Assembly (NCBI RefSeq): GCF_031877795.1 | Contig: NC_133935.1 | Coordinates: forward strand, 51,403,330-51,467,329 | Direction: 5' to 3' | DNA: 64,000 nt | Source of the DNA: Strix aluco | Lineage: Eukaryota > Chordata > Aves > Strigiformes > Strigidae | Shown here: in pieces, positions 50,108 to 60,600 of the stretch | Layout of the letters: each line of letters begins with the position of its first letter | How positions within the stretch are numbered: position 1 is the first letter of the stretch | The notes under the pieces: model-generated | What the model was told of the DNA's origin: nothing | Databases searched by the model: none | The model's input: only the letters and a program-made list of their open reading frames with translations | Made by a program: the position numbers and the translations under genes

Positions 50108-50619
50108 CACTGCCTAACTCTAAGCAGAGCATGATGATTAAGGCTTGACTGTGCTGCAGACAAGACCCCAGCCAACATGCAGTTGAAAACTGGTGCTTGG
50201 CTGGCCTGAGATGCAGGAGAGCTTGTGCAGCAGAAGCCACAGCCCAAATGTACGAGAGGATCCTTCTTTGTGTTCACCATCTGCTCCTGAGACACTATCA
50301 GCAGACAAGCAGCCCCTCGCCCACCTATCCCGCTTGCTCTTGAAACAGCCCCATTTAAGAAGCATCTGCATTGAAGGCAGCTAGCAGGTTACTCAAAAAT
50401 TCCCCACCACTTAGTACACGCAAATCACTTCCCTACCTGTTTAACCCATGCTTAACTCAGGCATGAGTCAAGACTATTTTATATTCTGAAACACACTCCT
50501 ACTCAACCCAAAATGTTGAGGCAGTTAAGACACATGTGCCTGTACTCAGCCAAGGTTTTAGGGCTGTCCCAGAGCTCCAAGCACAAATACCCACCTCTGC
50601 ATTACAACCTATTTGATTA

Positions 50620-50960
50620 CTTTCAGGTTTTTTGCTGAGATTGCCAGCAAAAGTGTTGCCATTGCTGATATTTTGAAGCATCTCACAACACCATCAGGGC
50701 AAGACGTTCTTTTGCAGGAGATAGGGCAAAGGAGCCCCAGTGACAATATAATCATTTTGCTCCACCTGCCCTATGAAAAGCCACCAACAGGAGCACATAA
50801 ACAAGCTAATCCCTATTCCATCTCATTATTAGCAGATTTAGCTACAGTCATTAAAATGGAGCAGATAATGGAAAGTAAGAAGAGGCTGTAGAAGCGAAAT
50901 CGTGATGATGATGCTTATCATGAAATTAGAAATTTATTTTCAGAATACCTGCAGATAGAT
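50620..50960. promoter_or_regulatory. Candidate conserved non-coding element (weak)
   Basis: Repeat-free segment with several transcription-factor-like words (CTCATTATTAGC near 50,822, GATGATGATGCTTATCATG near 50,903-50,921, AAATTAGAAATTTATTTTC near 50,922). It is stop-free for 92 codons in one frame. Conservation cannot be assessed from this sequence alone, and this is a suspicion only. Confidence 0.2.
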
Positions 50961-53226
50961 TATTGTAGAAAAAGGCATTCTGTAGTTTTTGGCAAATGTG
51001 AAATTCTTACAGGCTTACGGACAGCTTTCATTTAAGTATTTATTTATATAGATTACAAGCAGTTACAAGATTTTCTGACATCTTTTACAGTCAATTAAGA
51101 TACCTCTTTTGGGCCTTTTCCCTGCCCAGGTACCTAAATCAAGTTTGCTCTCATGCAGCTCAGGATGTTGCATTTATTAGTCCTCCACTGTGAGAAGGGA
51201 TATGAATCCACTTTTCTGGCATGAATGCTTTCACCACTCAGCTGTATAGAATGTTTTTGACTAAGGGCAAGGCTCTGACAGGGCCCCGCTTTGTGTCACC
51301 TCCTAAACATTTCTGGGTAAGAACAGAAAGAATGAGTTTGCATAAGCAGGAAGGAGAGACTCTGCCAGGGAACCAGACACCTGGATTCCAGCCCCTGCTT
51401 TGTTAGAGCCAGTCCAGATTCAGCATGGTAGCTGTGCTCAGAAAATACCTTTAGATTAAGTTCCGCTGGTGAAAGGAAGCTCTGGCTTTTGGATCTCATA
51501 GGTCTTTAGCCATTCAGCATGACCAAGAACGAAGGTTGTTCTCCATGTATGTTGAATTAGGGGGCTAGATAACTTCTGGCTCCAATTCTCACCTGGTACC
51601 CCAGGGCCCCTGGCATGTCCATGCTGCATATCAGCATGAAACCCATGCATACAACAGTTTTAGCCCTAGTTTCATCCTAGTCTAAAAGAAACCTTGGATG
51701 TCTGGTTGCCCCTCCCATCTCCCCCACTGTGCTCCAGCAGGTCTTTGATACAGGCAATGCTCAGAGGTGGACCCGCAGGTGAAACGCACTGTGCCAGGAA
51801 AGGTGAGTCTAGCCCCTGCAGCCTGGCAAAGCAAAAACACTTACAGGTTTTGGTCGTCTCATGGTTAGGGCAGCAATTGAAGAAGAACAGTTTGCCTAAA
51901 ATTTGTGCTTGAGAATAGATATATAGGGCTTTGGCCCTGATATAATTTTGTGGATTTGGTCTCTTTGGGTAGCCTGCAGCCTTCAGTGGGACTACTCAAC
52001 TCATGCTTCGTGAGGGACTGGATTGTGCCTGAAGCCTTGGGACTGTCACATTAATCATGTTCTGCTGGAAATGTTCTCTCTGAACTTCAGTCCCAGAAGA
52101 CTCTCAAATCCTGTGTGTGAAATTAATATTGACTAGAGAATGGTGCAGTAGAAATCAGGTATAGCAGAGGCAATATATCACTCCAAGTATTGCTAGTATT
52201 TATTTATTTTAAAATTTACTTGGTGCTCCTGCTTGCTAACTAGCAAGAATACCAATGGCTTTGATCTTGTCAGCTCTGATAAGCCTAGAAATGTTGGGGG
52301 TTGCTGCAGGCACGGACAGGAGATCTGGTATTATGGGAAGTAGAATTGATGTCTTAATAAGCAGCATTTTCCCCTCCACATCACTATGATGCCTCAGGCA
52401 CTGTGCTTCTGAAGGTCCTTTCTCCGGAGATAAAGAGCTTCCTCATGCTTATTAAAGGTTGCACAATACTTTTGAAAAGGTAAGAATAACTTCACTGATC
52501 ACCACATGACATGGTGATCTTCCTAAGCAGAACCATGTGCAAAAATGAGGCTCTAAGTGTTTTTGTGTTTGGGGGATTAACAGAGAAAAACAACCAATTC
52601 TTCCTTCAAAACTGTTTTTTCTGCTGAAGATACTGTCTCATCACCATAATGTCAGACATCTATTCTGACATACTCTCCAAATCAATTCAGCAGCTGAGTT
52701 CCCACCTGTGAATATTCTGCACATCTGCAGTAATGACACAGAAGTTCATGCCAGCAGAAATGGTGCATTCCTCTCACAGTAGACCTACTTCTGCTCTCAC
52801 GGAAGTCTTTGGGAGTTTTCCCATTGCTTTCACTCAGAGCATGAAAAGCACAGGAAACAAAAATCAAAGCAAGCAAGCAATATAAGGTATAAACAAGGTG
52901 CAAGCAAGTAAGAGTTACACTGCTGAAATAAAATCCATATTCCCATGAGACAGAGCCCCAAGTATTTCCATGTTCTGCAAAAGAAACAAAAAAGGGCCTG
53001 CACCAGAAATAATTTTTATGATAGAAAACATGTAAACACATTGAGTCAATGCACTTTCATTCAATATGCTTCCACCTACTCCACATAATATACCCTCTGC
53101 TCAAGTACTCAAGAGCCAGAACCAGAGTCCTCACAGTCAAGCGGATATTTCATCTTGCAAGCTTTTCCTTTATTTTAAAGTGAATTTTGTTACAGTTCTT
53201 TAAAAAGTGGCTAGAAAGGTAGAAAT

Positions 53227-53482
53227 AGGACACGAGGAAATGGAAGGAAGCTGCATCAGGGGAAGCTCAGACTGGATGTTAGGAAAAGGTTCTTCACTGA
53301 GAGGGTGGTCAGTCACTGGGACAGGCTCCCCGGGGTAGTGGTCACGGCACCAAGCCTGGTAGAGTTCAGGGAGCATCTGGACAATGCTCTTAGTCACATG
53401 TTTAGTTTTAGGTAGCTTGCCAGGAGCAGACTACCCATGATCCTTATGGGTCCCTTCCAACTCGAGATATTCTATGATTCCA
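53227..53482 (+). mobile_element. CR1 LINE 3' end, 5'-truncated
   Basis: Blocks follow the CR1 3' plan: CTCAGACTGGATGTTAGGAA, then AAGGTTCTTCACTGAGAGG, then GGTGGTCAGTCACTGGGACA, then GGCTCCCCGGGGTAGTGG. The 3' UTR has GGGTCCCTTCCAACTCGAGA and ends in TATTCTATGATTC. A different subtype from the 14.5-kb and 20.6-kb copies, judging by the GGCTCCCCGGGGTAGTGGTC wording. There is no intact frame. Confidence 0.88.
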
Positions 53483-53567
53483 TACATAAATAGAGCTATA
53501 ACCTACAGAGAGTTTATGATAGCCATAAGTTTTTTGCTGACTTTAAGTATTGGTCTCCTTTCCCTCA

Positions 53568-54320
53568 GGATGTGGGGGACAAGTTGCTAGCTGGAGGGCA
53601 GGGCTGCCACTCAGCAGGCTGGAGGAATGGGCTGACAGGAACCTCCTGAACTGGGATGTAGTAAATCCTTATTGAGGGCTGACTACTGGGAAAGCATCTT
53701 TTCAGGAGAGGGCCTGAGGGACCTGGTGGACAACAAAGTGAATATCAGCCACCAGTGTGCCTTTGCAGCGATGAAGGCTAACCACATTTTGGGGTGTATA
53801 AGCAATTGTCAAGACAAGTGATCATACCCCTCTAAATGACACTTGTGAGAGTATTGTGTCCAGTTTGGGGCTCCTCAGCTGACCTACTGGAGTGAGTCCA
53901 GCAGTGGGCCACCAAGATTGTCGCAAGAAGATGCCGAGAGAAATGGATTTGTTCAGCCTTTAGAAGACAAGGCTAAGGGGAAGAAACCTGACTGCTGTCT
54001 TCAACTACCTAATAAGACGGTATAGAGAGGAAAGAGTTATATTCTTCTTGGAGGTGAATTGTGATGAGAGGCAACAGACACAAACTGCAACAACAGGAAT
54101 CTCAGATAGATACCAGGAAAAAAAATTTCATGGGTCAGTGGTTGAAGATTGGAACTGGTGCCCAGAGAGGCTGTGGTATCTCCATCCTTGGAAATATTGA
54201 AAACTCAACTGGACAAGATTTTGGACAATGTAATATAACTTTAAAGTTGGCCCTGCTTAGACAAAGAAGTTGGAACATACGATCTTCAAAGTCATCTCCA
54301 ATTCAAATTATTCTATCATT
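53568..54320 (+). mobile_element. Older CR1 LINE fragment adjacent to the previous one
   Basis: Carries CR1 ORF2 C-terminal blocks in order: GGCTGGAGGAATGGGCTGAC, GGACCTGGTGGACAACAAAG with 'tgaatatcagccaccagtgtgcc' following, TATTGTGTCCAGTTTGGGGC, AAGACAAGGCTAAGGGGAAG, and a 3' end with CAAAGTCATCTCCAATTCAA, then ATTATTCTATCATTG. It is much more mutated than its left neighbour, and the ORF2 frame is destroyed by indels and stops. It lies on the same strand, 86 bp downstream of the younger copy. Confidence 0.8.
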
Positions 54321-56770
54321 GTATAAAAGTTTAGAGTATTCTCTGTGTAAATCTGTTTTCATCATGATTGAAGTGTTCTTGATTTTGTTGAATGCTGAAT
54401 ATGATGCATTGCAAGGTGGTATAACATAATACAGATGCTTCAAAGAGCTCATACAAATGTGTTTCTGGCCCACATAGAGCTTCACTAGCTCCACACTGTG
54501 GTTAGGCATTCAGAGAGAAAAGTATATTTATCCCAATATCACAAACAAGTTTACATTTTTAAAAAATCCAGCCTGTCACCTTTCCTTTGCATTAGTCATG
54601 GGACTGCAGAAGGACACAGAGTCAATTTTCAAACATATGCATAGAGAATTGAGCCTCAAAATTTTATCTGAAATCAATATCCAAGCCTTTAGAGGTGTAC
54701 CCACCACCAAAGGAAAATCTTTGGCTTGGACCAGATGGACCACAGGCTAGGGAATTTGAGGAACTTGCTGAGATCTGCCAGGCCTGACCATTACCTCCTT
54801 CGAGAAGTGGGGCTTCACCTTTGACTCAAAAGTGAATGACATGATCCTCTTTCCCAAAGAGAACTGAAATCAAAGCATCTCTACACTTTTCAGTATGAAG
54901 AGGCCATATCATACCTGTTGTATCCATACAGCATTCTTGTGCCAGAGGCAAGCATCCACAGAATTTCACACTGTACAGATTTGTTTTGAGTGGTGAGCCA
55001 TTGTGCCCCCATATGTCTGATCTGAGCTCTTCCTTGTCATCTTGCAGAGATAATAATTTAAACTTTAACAAGTCTATTAAGTCCCTTACATCCCTCCCTC
55101 ATGTTTTGTGCAAAATAGTAACTGCAGCTGGGACAGGAGGACAGACACTGCATCCTCTTTGCCTCTCTGAGTTTTAGTCAATGGTATTTTTCAAAGTCCT
55201 TGGGTCAAATTAATTGCAAAGTTTAGTCTGCTGGCATAGCCTGTCCAGGAGTATATTTGATAACCTGTGAGGGGCTCTACTTTTATACAGAAAAAATGAG
55301 CCTCTCCAGGATACATGCCAAGTTCTGCTCATGCCCCCCTTCTCACTCCTGTATTTTCCAGGTGGCAGGTCCATTAATGCATTAGTGAGGGAAATGGGCA
55401 CTGGAGTGCCTGTCTGATGAAAAACACTGGCCATCTAGCAGACAAAAGATAGTATGAAGAGATTCTCCTTGGATAGAAGGGCCTGGGAATGAACTGGGAC
55501 CGGAAATATCTAATACTGTTCAGGCCACCGGAGTAGCCAAGGGGCTTTGGGAATCCCACCACCTTAGGCTTGCCTTCCCCTGTAACATCTGAATGTAGAT
55601 GAATGGCTGCCTGTTATGGCACCCAGACTCAGGGCCAGTGAAAAAAAACCCCTGAATTTTAACAAGCCTTTTGTTTCTTTTTATTTATTTTTTCTTTAAA
55701 GTAATGACTTCTGCAACATAACCAGGAAGCAAAGCAAAGCAAACTGAAATGCATGAAAGGAAGAACTACAAGGTTTCCATTATATTGTAACCAAATGGTG
55801 ACTTATTAATGTCAAGTGTTTTTTTGATCTAAGAGAGGTTTACTGTTCCTCAAAATATCTATATCATCCCTGGAAATGACTAAACAAGAGGTAGGAAAAA
55901 TAACCCTCTACTTCCAAAGGAGGTATAGCTGTAATGTTTAATTTGGTGTGGATATTTTTCCAACTCTACTTCAGGTAGCACTTAACAGACCCTTAACATC
56001 CTTGTTCACTAACCTACTTTTGGCTCTGTAGACTTTATTAATAGGCAGCTTTATCATAAAAACTGGTAAGCATCACAATATCTTCACATTTCTCATGTCT
56101 GTACACAAGGAACCTGGAGCAAACCCAGGCATTGTTGGAACTCAGCTCTCAGGCTGTTGTTTAATAATCAGAAGTTGAACGAGCTCACAGGGCTTAGTCT
56201 CCAAAACTGTGTAACTGTGTGTTCAGCGGTATGCCAGTTGGTTTCTAGCATGAGCCAGCTAGATGACAGCCGATCATCCCCACTAGCCATCTATGATGAC
56301 TAACCAGCTTTTCCGTGCTCAGTCCCAGTACTGTGCTACTCTCGCCTGTTTTCCTGAAGCTTGGCGCACCCAAACCTGAAATCCTTCCGCACATTTGGGT
56401 GACCACCATTTGCAGCGGAGCTCCCAAATTTTTCCAGTAAACGAGTATGACATGGTCAATATGACACAGCCAGAAAAGGAGGAGTTAAAACATCTATACC
56501 CCCAAATTTGAAGATATTCAGGCTTGTCCTTTCACTTTTGCTCCATGACAGCACCCTAAACGCCTGGCTGAGCGCAGAGGCACCCGGGGGGCAGCCACAC
56601 CACGTCTGCCGGCTGGAATCACCCCCGGCTTACTCCGTGTAGGCCACTGCCGCTGGCCCGCCCTCACGGCGAGGCCACTTACAATTCTTTTTTTCTAGCA
56701 AATGGTTTTATAGGGAAAATATCCTTGACACGTTTACGGAGGAGAAGGACGTTAAAAGCTTCAAGCAGGA
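54321..56770. other. Upstream flank of PPM1H, no gene recognised
   Basis: AT-rich DNA grading into higher GC from about 56,550. A short T-rich tract lies at 55,672-55,698. No exon is supported. The last 200 bp before the CpG island (56,570-56,680) is already GC-rich and could hold distal promoter elements. Confidence 0.5.
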
Positions 56771-57114
56771 GCCTTGTCCCGCAGCCCGCAGGATCGGGGG
56801 GCTCTGCCAGGGGCTGGGACGGAGCGTCCCGCTTGGGCAGCGCTGGCTCGGCCCCACGGGCAGCAGGGACGGGCGCACCGCGGGGGGCGACCTCCCGCCG
56901 CCGGGAACGGAACGCCCGGCCCCGGCCCCGGCCCCAACGCCGCAGGCAGCCAGGGGCGGCCCCGCCAGGCCCCGCCCGCCGCGCACCTGCCGCGGGCCGC
57001 CCCCCCGGCGCGGGGGGCGGACGGGGGCGGCGGCCGCCCGTGCCCGGCGTGTGCCAGGAGCCCGCCGGTGCCGCAGGAGGAGCAGGAAGCGCCCGGGCAA
57101 ATCCAGCCTCGCTA

Positions 57115-57129
57115 TCACATGACTCAGCA
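57115..57129 (+). promoter_or_regulatory. Overlapping M-box/E-box and AP-1/MARE-like site
   Basis: TCACATGA (57,115-57,122, an MiT-family M-box with a CACATG E-box) overlaps ATGACTCAGCA (57,119-57,129). The latter contains the AP-1 core TGACTCA and the half-MARE/antioxidant-response pattern TGACnnnGC. It lies about 300 bp upstream of the start codon, inside the CpG island. The words are seen directly; use by MITF/TFEB, AP-1, MAF or NRF2 is inference. Confidence 0.4.
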
Positions 57130-57151
57130 GCCGCCGCCGCCGCCGGGTTGA
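57119..57151 (+). promoter_or_regulatory. Upstream ORF 1 in the PPM1H leader (10 codons)
   Basis: ATG at 57,119 followed by Thr, two Gln, five Pro, Gly and a TGA stop at 57,149-57,151. It is in the 5' UTR only if transcription starts upstream of 57,119, which is not known. The context at -3 is C, so initiation would be weak. The proline run comes from the (CCG)5 tract. Confidence 0.35.
57131..57145 (+). repeat. (CCG)5 triplet tract
   Basis: Five perfect CCG units, the first of three GCC/CCG triplet tracts in the presumed PPM1H leader. Confidence 0.85.
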
Positions 57152-57206
57152 GTTCACCCAGCGCCGCGCCGGGAGGGGGAAACCTGCCGCCACCGCTGCT
57201 GCTGCA

Positions 57207-57236
57207 ATGAGCCGGCGGCCCCGCGGCTGCCCCTGA
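57207..57236 (+). promoter_or_regulatory. Upstream ORF 2 in the PPM1H leader (9 codons)
   Basis: ATG at 57,207 with G at -3 and A at +4, then eight codons (Ser-Arg-Arg-Pro-Arg-Gly-Cys-Pro) and a TGA at 57,234-57,236. It ends 182 bases before the main start, which would allow reinitiation. It could lower PPM1H translation if the mRNA includes it; the transcription start is not known. Confidence 0.4.
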
Positions 57237-57308
57237 GCCCGCCGTTCCCCCGCCCGGCTCCGCGCGGCCCGGCGCCCCCATTGCGGAAGCGCGGCGGGGG
57301 CTGCCGGA

Positions 57309-57326
57309 GCCGCCGCCGCCGCCGCC
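57309..57326 (+). repeat. (GCC)6 triplet tract
   Basis: Six perfect GCC units, the second GCC-type tract in the leader, about 90 bases before the start codon. Such GC-rich triplets form stable RNA structure and are length-variable. Confidence 0.85.
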
Positions 57327-57385
57327 GCAGCAGCGTTGCCCGCCGGCGCGCTCCGCTCCCCGCCCTGCGCGGTGGCTCCGGCGCT

Positions 57386-57406
57386 GCCGCCGCCGCCGCC
57401 GCCGCC
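57386..57406 (+). repeat. (GCC)7 triplet tract just before the start codon
   Basis: Seven perfect GCC units ending 12 bases before the PPM1H ATG. It is in the same frame as the main ORF, so it would encode seven Ala if translation began upstream. Confidence 0.85.
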
Positions 57407-57418
57407 GGCGGGGGTACT

Positions 57419-57654
57419 ATGCTCACGCGGGTGAAGTCCGCCGTGGCCAATTTCATGGGCGGCATCATGGCTGGCAGCGCGGGCGCCGACCACGGCAGCG
57501 GCGCGGACTTGCCCCTCCGCTTCCCCTACGGGAGACCCGAGTTCCTGGGACTGTCCCCGGACGAGGTGGAGTGCTCCGCCGACCACATCGCCCGCCCCAT
57601 CCTCATCCTCAGCAAGGAGACCCGGCGCCTGCCCTGGACCACGGGCTACGCGGA
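57419..57654 (+). CDS. PPM1H: PPM1H, coding part of exon 1 (protein phosphatase, Mg2+/Mn2+-dependent 1H)
   Basis: This exon encodes the first 78 residues plus two bases of codon 79 of PPM1H, a PP2C-family Ser/Thr phosphatase. In mammals it removes LRRK2-placed phosphate from Rab8A, Rab10 and related Rabs at the Golgi and other membranes. The start MLTRVKSAVANFMGGIM is the conserved N-terminus, known in the mammalian protein as a membrane-binding amphipathic helix. A Gly/Ala/Ser-rich linker follows (about residues 18-30), which appears shorter than I remember in human. Then comes the conserved block LPLRFPYGRPEFLGLS (about 31-46) and DEVECSADHIARPILIL (about 48-64), ending in LPWTTGYAE, the first beta strand region of the PP2C fold. 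The catalytic Asp residues lie in later exons outside the window. I chose the ATG at 57,419 because homology begins exactly there and it has A at -3. The exon ends inside a GA|G codon (phase 2) at a GTGAGT donor. Confidence 0.96.
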
Positions 57655-57660
57655 GTGAGT
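57655..57660 (+). promoter_or_regulatory. PPM1H: PPM1H exon 1 splice donor (GTGAGT)
   Basis: GTGAGT is a perfect U1-matching donor from +1 to +6. It falls where PPM1H homology stops (after ...TGYA and GA of Glu79), and an in-frame TGA follows at once if it is read through. The next exon is not in the window. Confidence 0.92.
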
Positions 57661-60600
57661 ACGGCCCGCGGCTGCGGCGGGCAGGTGGAGCGCGGCCGGG
57701 CTGACCCCGCTCCTGGGCGCACCGGCGGCCGGAGGCGGTGATGCCGGCTGACCGCCCCCCCACCCCCGCGGCGGGTGCCGGCGTTGCCGGAGGCGCCGTC
57801 CCGGGCCTGCGCGGCGCCGTGGGCAGCGGGGGCGGGCGGGGGGGGCGGCATTCGCGGCGCCGTGTGCCCGGCCCCCGCCGTAGCGTTGCACCTGGGTAAC
57901 TCGTTCCTGGGAGGCCGGGGAAGCCAACGGTCAGCTGGGAACCCCCGCGGAAGCGGCCGGTACCCGGACGGGCGAAGGGTGGCGGACGGGCAGCACCGGG
58001 GCTCCTCTGCCTGCAGCGGCGGCTCCGGGGGCCGAGGATGGCGTTCCTCGCCGGGGAGCAACTGTCTCTGTTCTTGACTCGGGAATGAAAAGGGCTATTG
58101 ATAGGAAACCCGGTTTGGTTTGTGCGTCCGTAACTGCTTCCCACTGCCCAGAAGTGGTGAGATGTGGAGGGGTTTGGGGCACCTTCCTGTGGACCTGTCA
58201 GCCGTCATGCTCGCTTATGGTGGCTGGTCGCCCATTTCCCCAAGTGCTTTCCAGATTGGGGAGACGCTTGAGGAACATGAGCTCCGAACTGAAAGAAAAA
58301 TCCAGTGGCCAACCCCGAAATTGGGCTTTCCTGGCCGTTGGTTGCCCTGACTCACTCATGTCATGGTATTTACTTGAGAAGGTGTCTGGTCGGGACCTGG
58401 TTTTGTAGCCTTGAGCGCAATCAAATTACATGATTGCATGCAATGCCTTAAATACCAGCCAGGCAAAGGGCAGTGTTCGTTTGGATGCAGATCCTCATCC
58501 CACTGGCAGTGGGAGTAGCTGCAGAGGAAAGGCACGTCCTTGTACTTGATTCCAGTATCGATAGACATGTTGTTTTCTTTGATGGTACTGGGAGCAGTAT
58601 TCAATATTTGGTTTCTCTCTGCTGTCTCGAAGTCTTGAGCATGGCCATCCATGTTGCTGCCAACTCACAGATTACAGAAGTTACACTAAACTAGCTCTTC
58701 CAAGCTACAAGCTGTTTTGCTGTCTCTTCAGGCATACCTGAATTCCCAACAAAGCTACAGCAAAAACTACAGAGAAGGCTTCGCATTGTTAATGAACCAT
58801 CACTAGCTTTATTTAAAAGGTTGTTCATTGGGGACACTGAAATGGAAAGAGAGGTTTAAAGAATTTTATATTGGGATTGTTCTCTTCAGATTATTAGAGA
58901 ATTGAATAGACTACTGAGCAAATTCCCCAGGAACTCTTAAGTTTAAATGTTTAAAAGTAAGCTCTAATTGTTCTGCTACTATAATAGTTCCTTAAAAAGC
59001 AATTCTTTACCAAAGCAAGTAAGTGCTGCTATTTTTAGTTTATGTGAGGTGCTGTGGCTTTCAGAGAGTAACAGTAATTGCAAGTTGGTGACAAAGTGGA
59101 AGGGAGGTTCTCTGGCTCCCAGCTATGTTCGCCCACTGCTGGCCTGCCAGCTTTGCCTGAGACTGGGGAAGAAAAACGTGGGTGCTGGGAAGTGAAAACC
59201 CAGGTCAACTCTGTAGATGAAACCTTCTGTGAGAGAGTGTTTGGGGATAAAGTAAATGGCTCTGGGGGTCATGAAAGGAGAAGAACATGCCTAGATTGTT
59301 TTCATATGGTTGTTATTATTCTGAGCTTTGAGCAGTAGGGTTAATTGGGAGGCGTAAAAAAAGTCACTGGCTGTCTCAGTTCCTGTTGTTATCGATGTGA
59401 AAAGAGGTTGGCCTTTTGCTTTATCTCTGGGGTTTTTTTCTCCTTTGTCTCATCCCCTTCCAGTGCAGTTACTGGTTCTAGTGCTGGTGGAGCACAGCTC
59501 AGTGAAAGGTACTCCTCCTTAGAGGGAACTAGTGAATGTGTTACTAGGCTCTTCCCAGAAACATCTATATGATCTTCCAAAATGGGGTTTGGTTGTAACC
59601 AGAAGATGTCAAAATGCTCACTGTGCAAAAGCGAAGAGGAAAGCAGTGCTACCAAAATTGCATTGTCCTCCAAAGGCAAAGCTGTGCAACAGCCATTAAT
59701 GAATAAAGAAGGAAATAAGGATGAACTTGGGTTTTGCCAAATATGACTTTTTTTTTACTCCTACTGAGCTATTACCAGGCTTTCTGAATATAATTGTGAG
59801 ACTTGCTTGGAGGTATACTTTCAAAATATGTTTTCCTTTTGGAATGCATATGAGTTATATAGAGAAAAGAAACAGAAAAATACCAGGAAGGTAAAATTAC
59901 TATAATGCATATTCTGAAGTTTGTTTGCTTGGGGGAAGCAGGGGATGAAGTACTTTTATGCAATTATTTAGCACTGTGTTAGCATCTATATTAAGGAAAC
60001 TACCAGAGCCGTGTTTGCCTTTTGTTACGGTACAAGTGAGCACTTGCAAGACTGTTAAGAGGAAGTTTGGTGTCCCCACAAGGAGCTTGTGACATAATAC
60101 AAAGGTCAGCTACTTAACTCACATTTTACTAGTTTGCTTTGGTATGAAGGAATTGGAAAATACATGCCATCAGCTTCCCTGAGCTATTGCCTTTTTCGTG
60201 TTTCTATGTTTTAACAAATCAGCAAAAGTGATTCTAGTGTTTTGTTGGCAGGGATGCCTTTGGGCACTGAGAGTTTTACTTCTTGAAGTTGAGAAGAGGT
60301 TTGTTGTGGACTTAGAAGGCGGGGACTTGGCCCAGAAGGTGTAAAGAGAGAGAGTGTGTGCCGCCTTTATTGCATCTGTCCTGATGTCATGGGCTGTTCA
60401 CACAGCGGGGTTTGAGTTGGTGGATTTGTGCTCCATGCACACCAGCATCCGCCTCGCTGTCTTTAGGAAGAAATTTTGGCTCTGAGAACAGATCGCCTGG
60501 AGGCTTTGGCTCAGGACAGCGCTTGCAGTGTTCATGTTCTTCAGTTGTAAAACATGCCAGTTTACAGATAATACTGGAGCTCCTTGATGTTGTCATGTTG

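Larger units (their letters stand above)
49203..53226. other. Intergenic AT-rich DNA, no gene recognised
   Basis: Contains an A/G-only tract at about 50,062-50,107 (strongly purine-biased, possible triplex-forming). The 50,620-50,960 segment looks like a conserved non-coding candidate. The 92-codon frame at 50,613-50,891 inside the latter has no recognised domain and probably only reflects the lack of stops. Confidence 0.5.
56771..58070. promoter_or_regulatory. PPM1H: CpG island promoter of PPM1H
   Basis: About 1.3 kb of very GC-rich DNA with undepleted CG dinucleotides, against an AT-rich and CpG-poor background on both sides. It spans the PPM1H 5' UTR and exon 1 and reaches into intron 1. 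GC boxes of the GGGCGG type occur several times, for example in the 57,000-57,035 stretch and at 57,826-57,846 within the intron. No TATA box is seen, as usual for CpG-island promoters with dispersed starts. The island makes long stop-free frames on both strands (up to 478 codons on the minus strand); these are composition artefacts. Edges are estimated by eye. Confidence 0.85.

Noticed and set aside
1-56770. Possible AVPR1A coding sequence (expected neighbour on the 5' side of PPM1H in mammals)
   Set aside because: No seven-helix receptor motifs found in any frame; if synteny holds, the gene lies to the left of the window.
56708-58144. 478-codon minus-strand frame (and frames of 100-200 codons on both strands) across the CpG island
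   Set aside because: Translation is almost entirely Ala, Gly, Arg, Pro and Ser. Such frames arise because stop codons are AT-rich and the island has few A/T bases. The frames overlap the real PPM1H exon and have no domain.
58433-58444. 12-bp palindrome ATTGCATGCAAT in intron 1
   Set aside because: Expected by chance at this scale, and no partner sites around it to suggest function.
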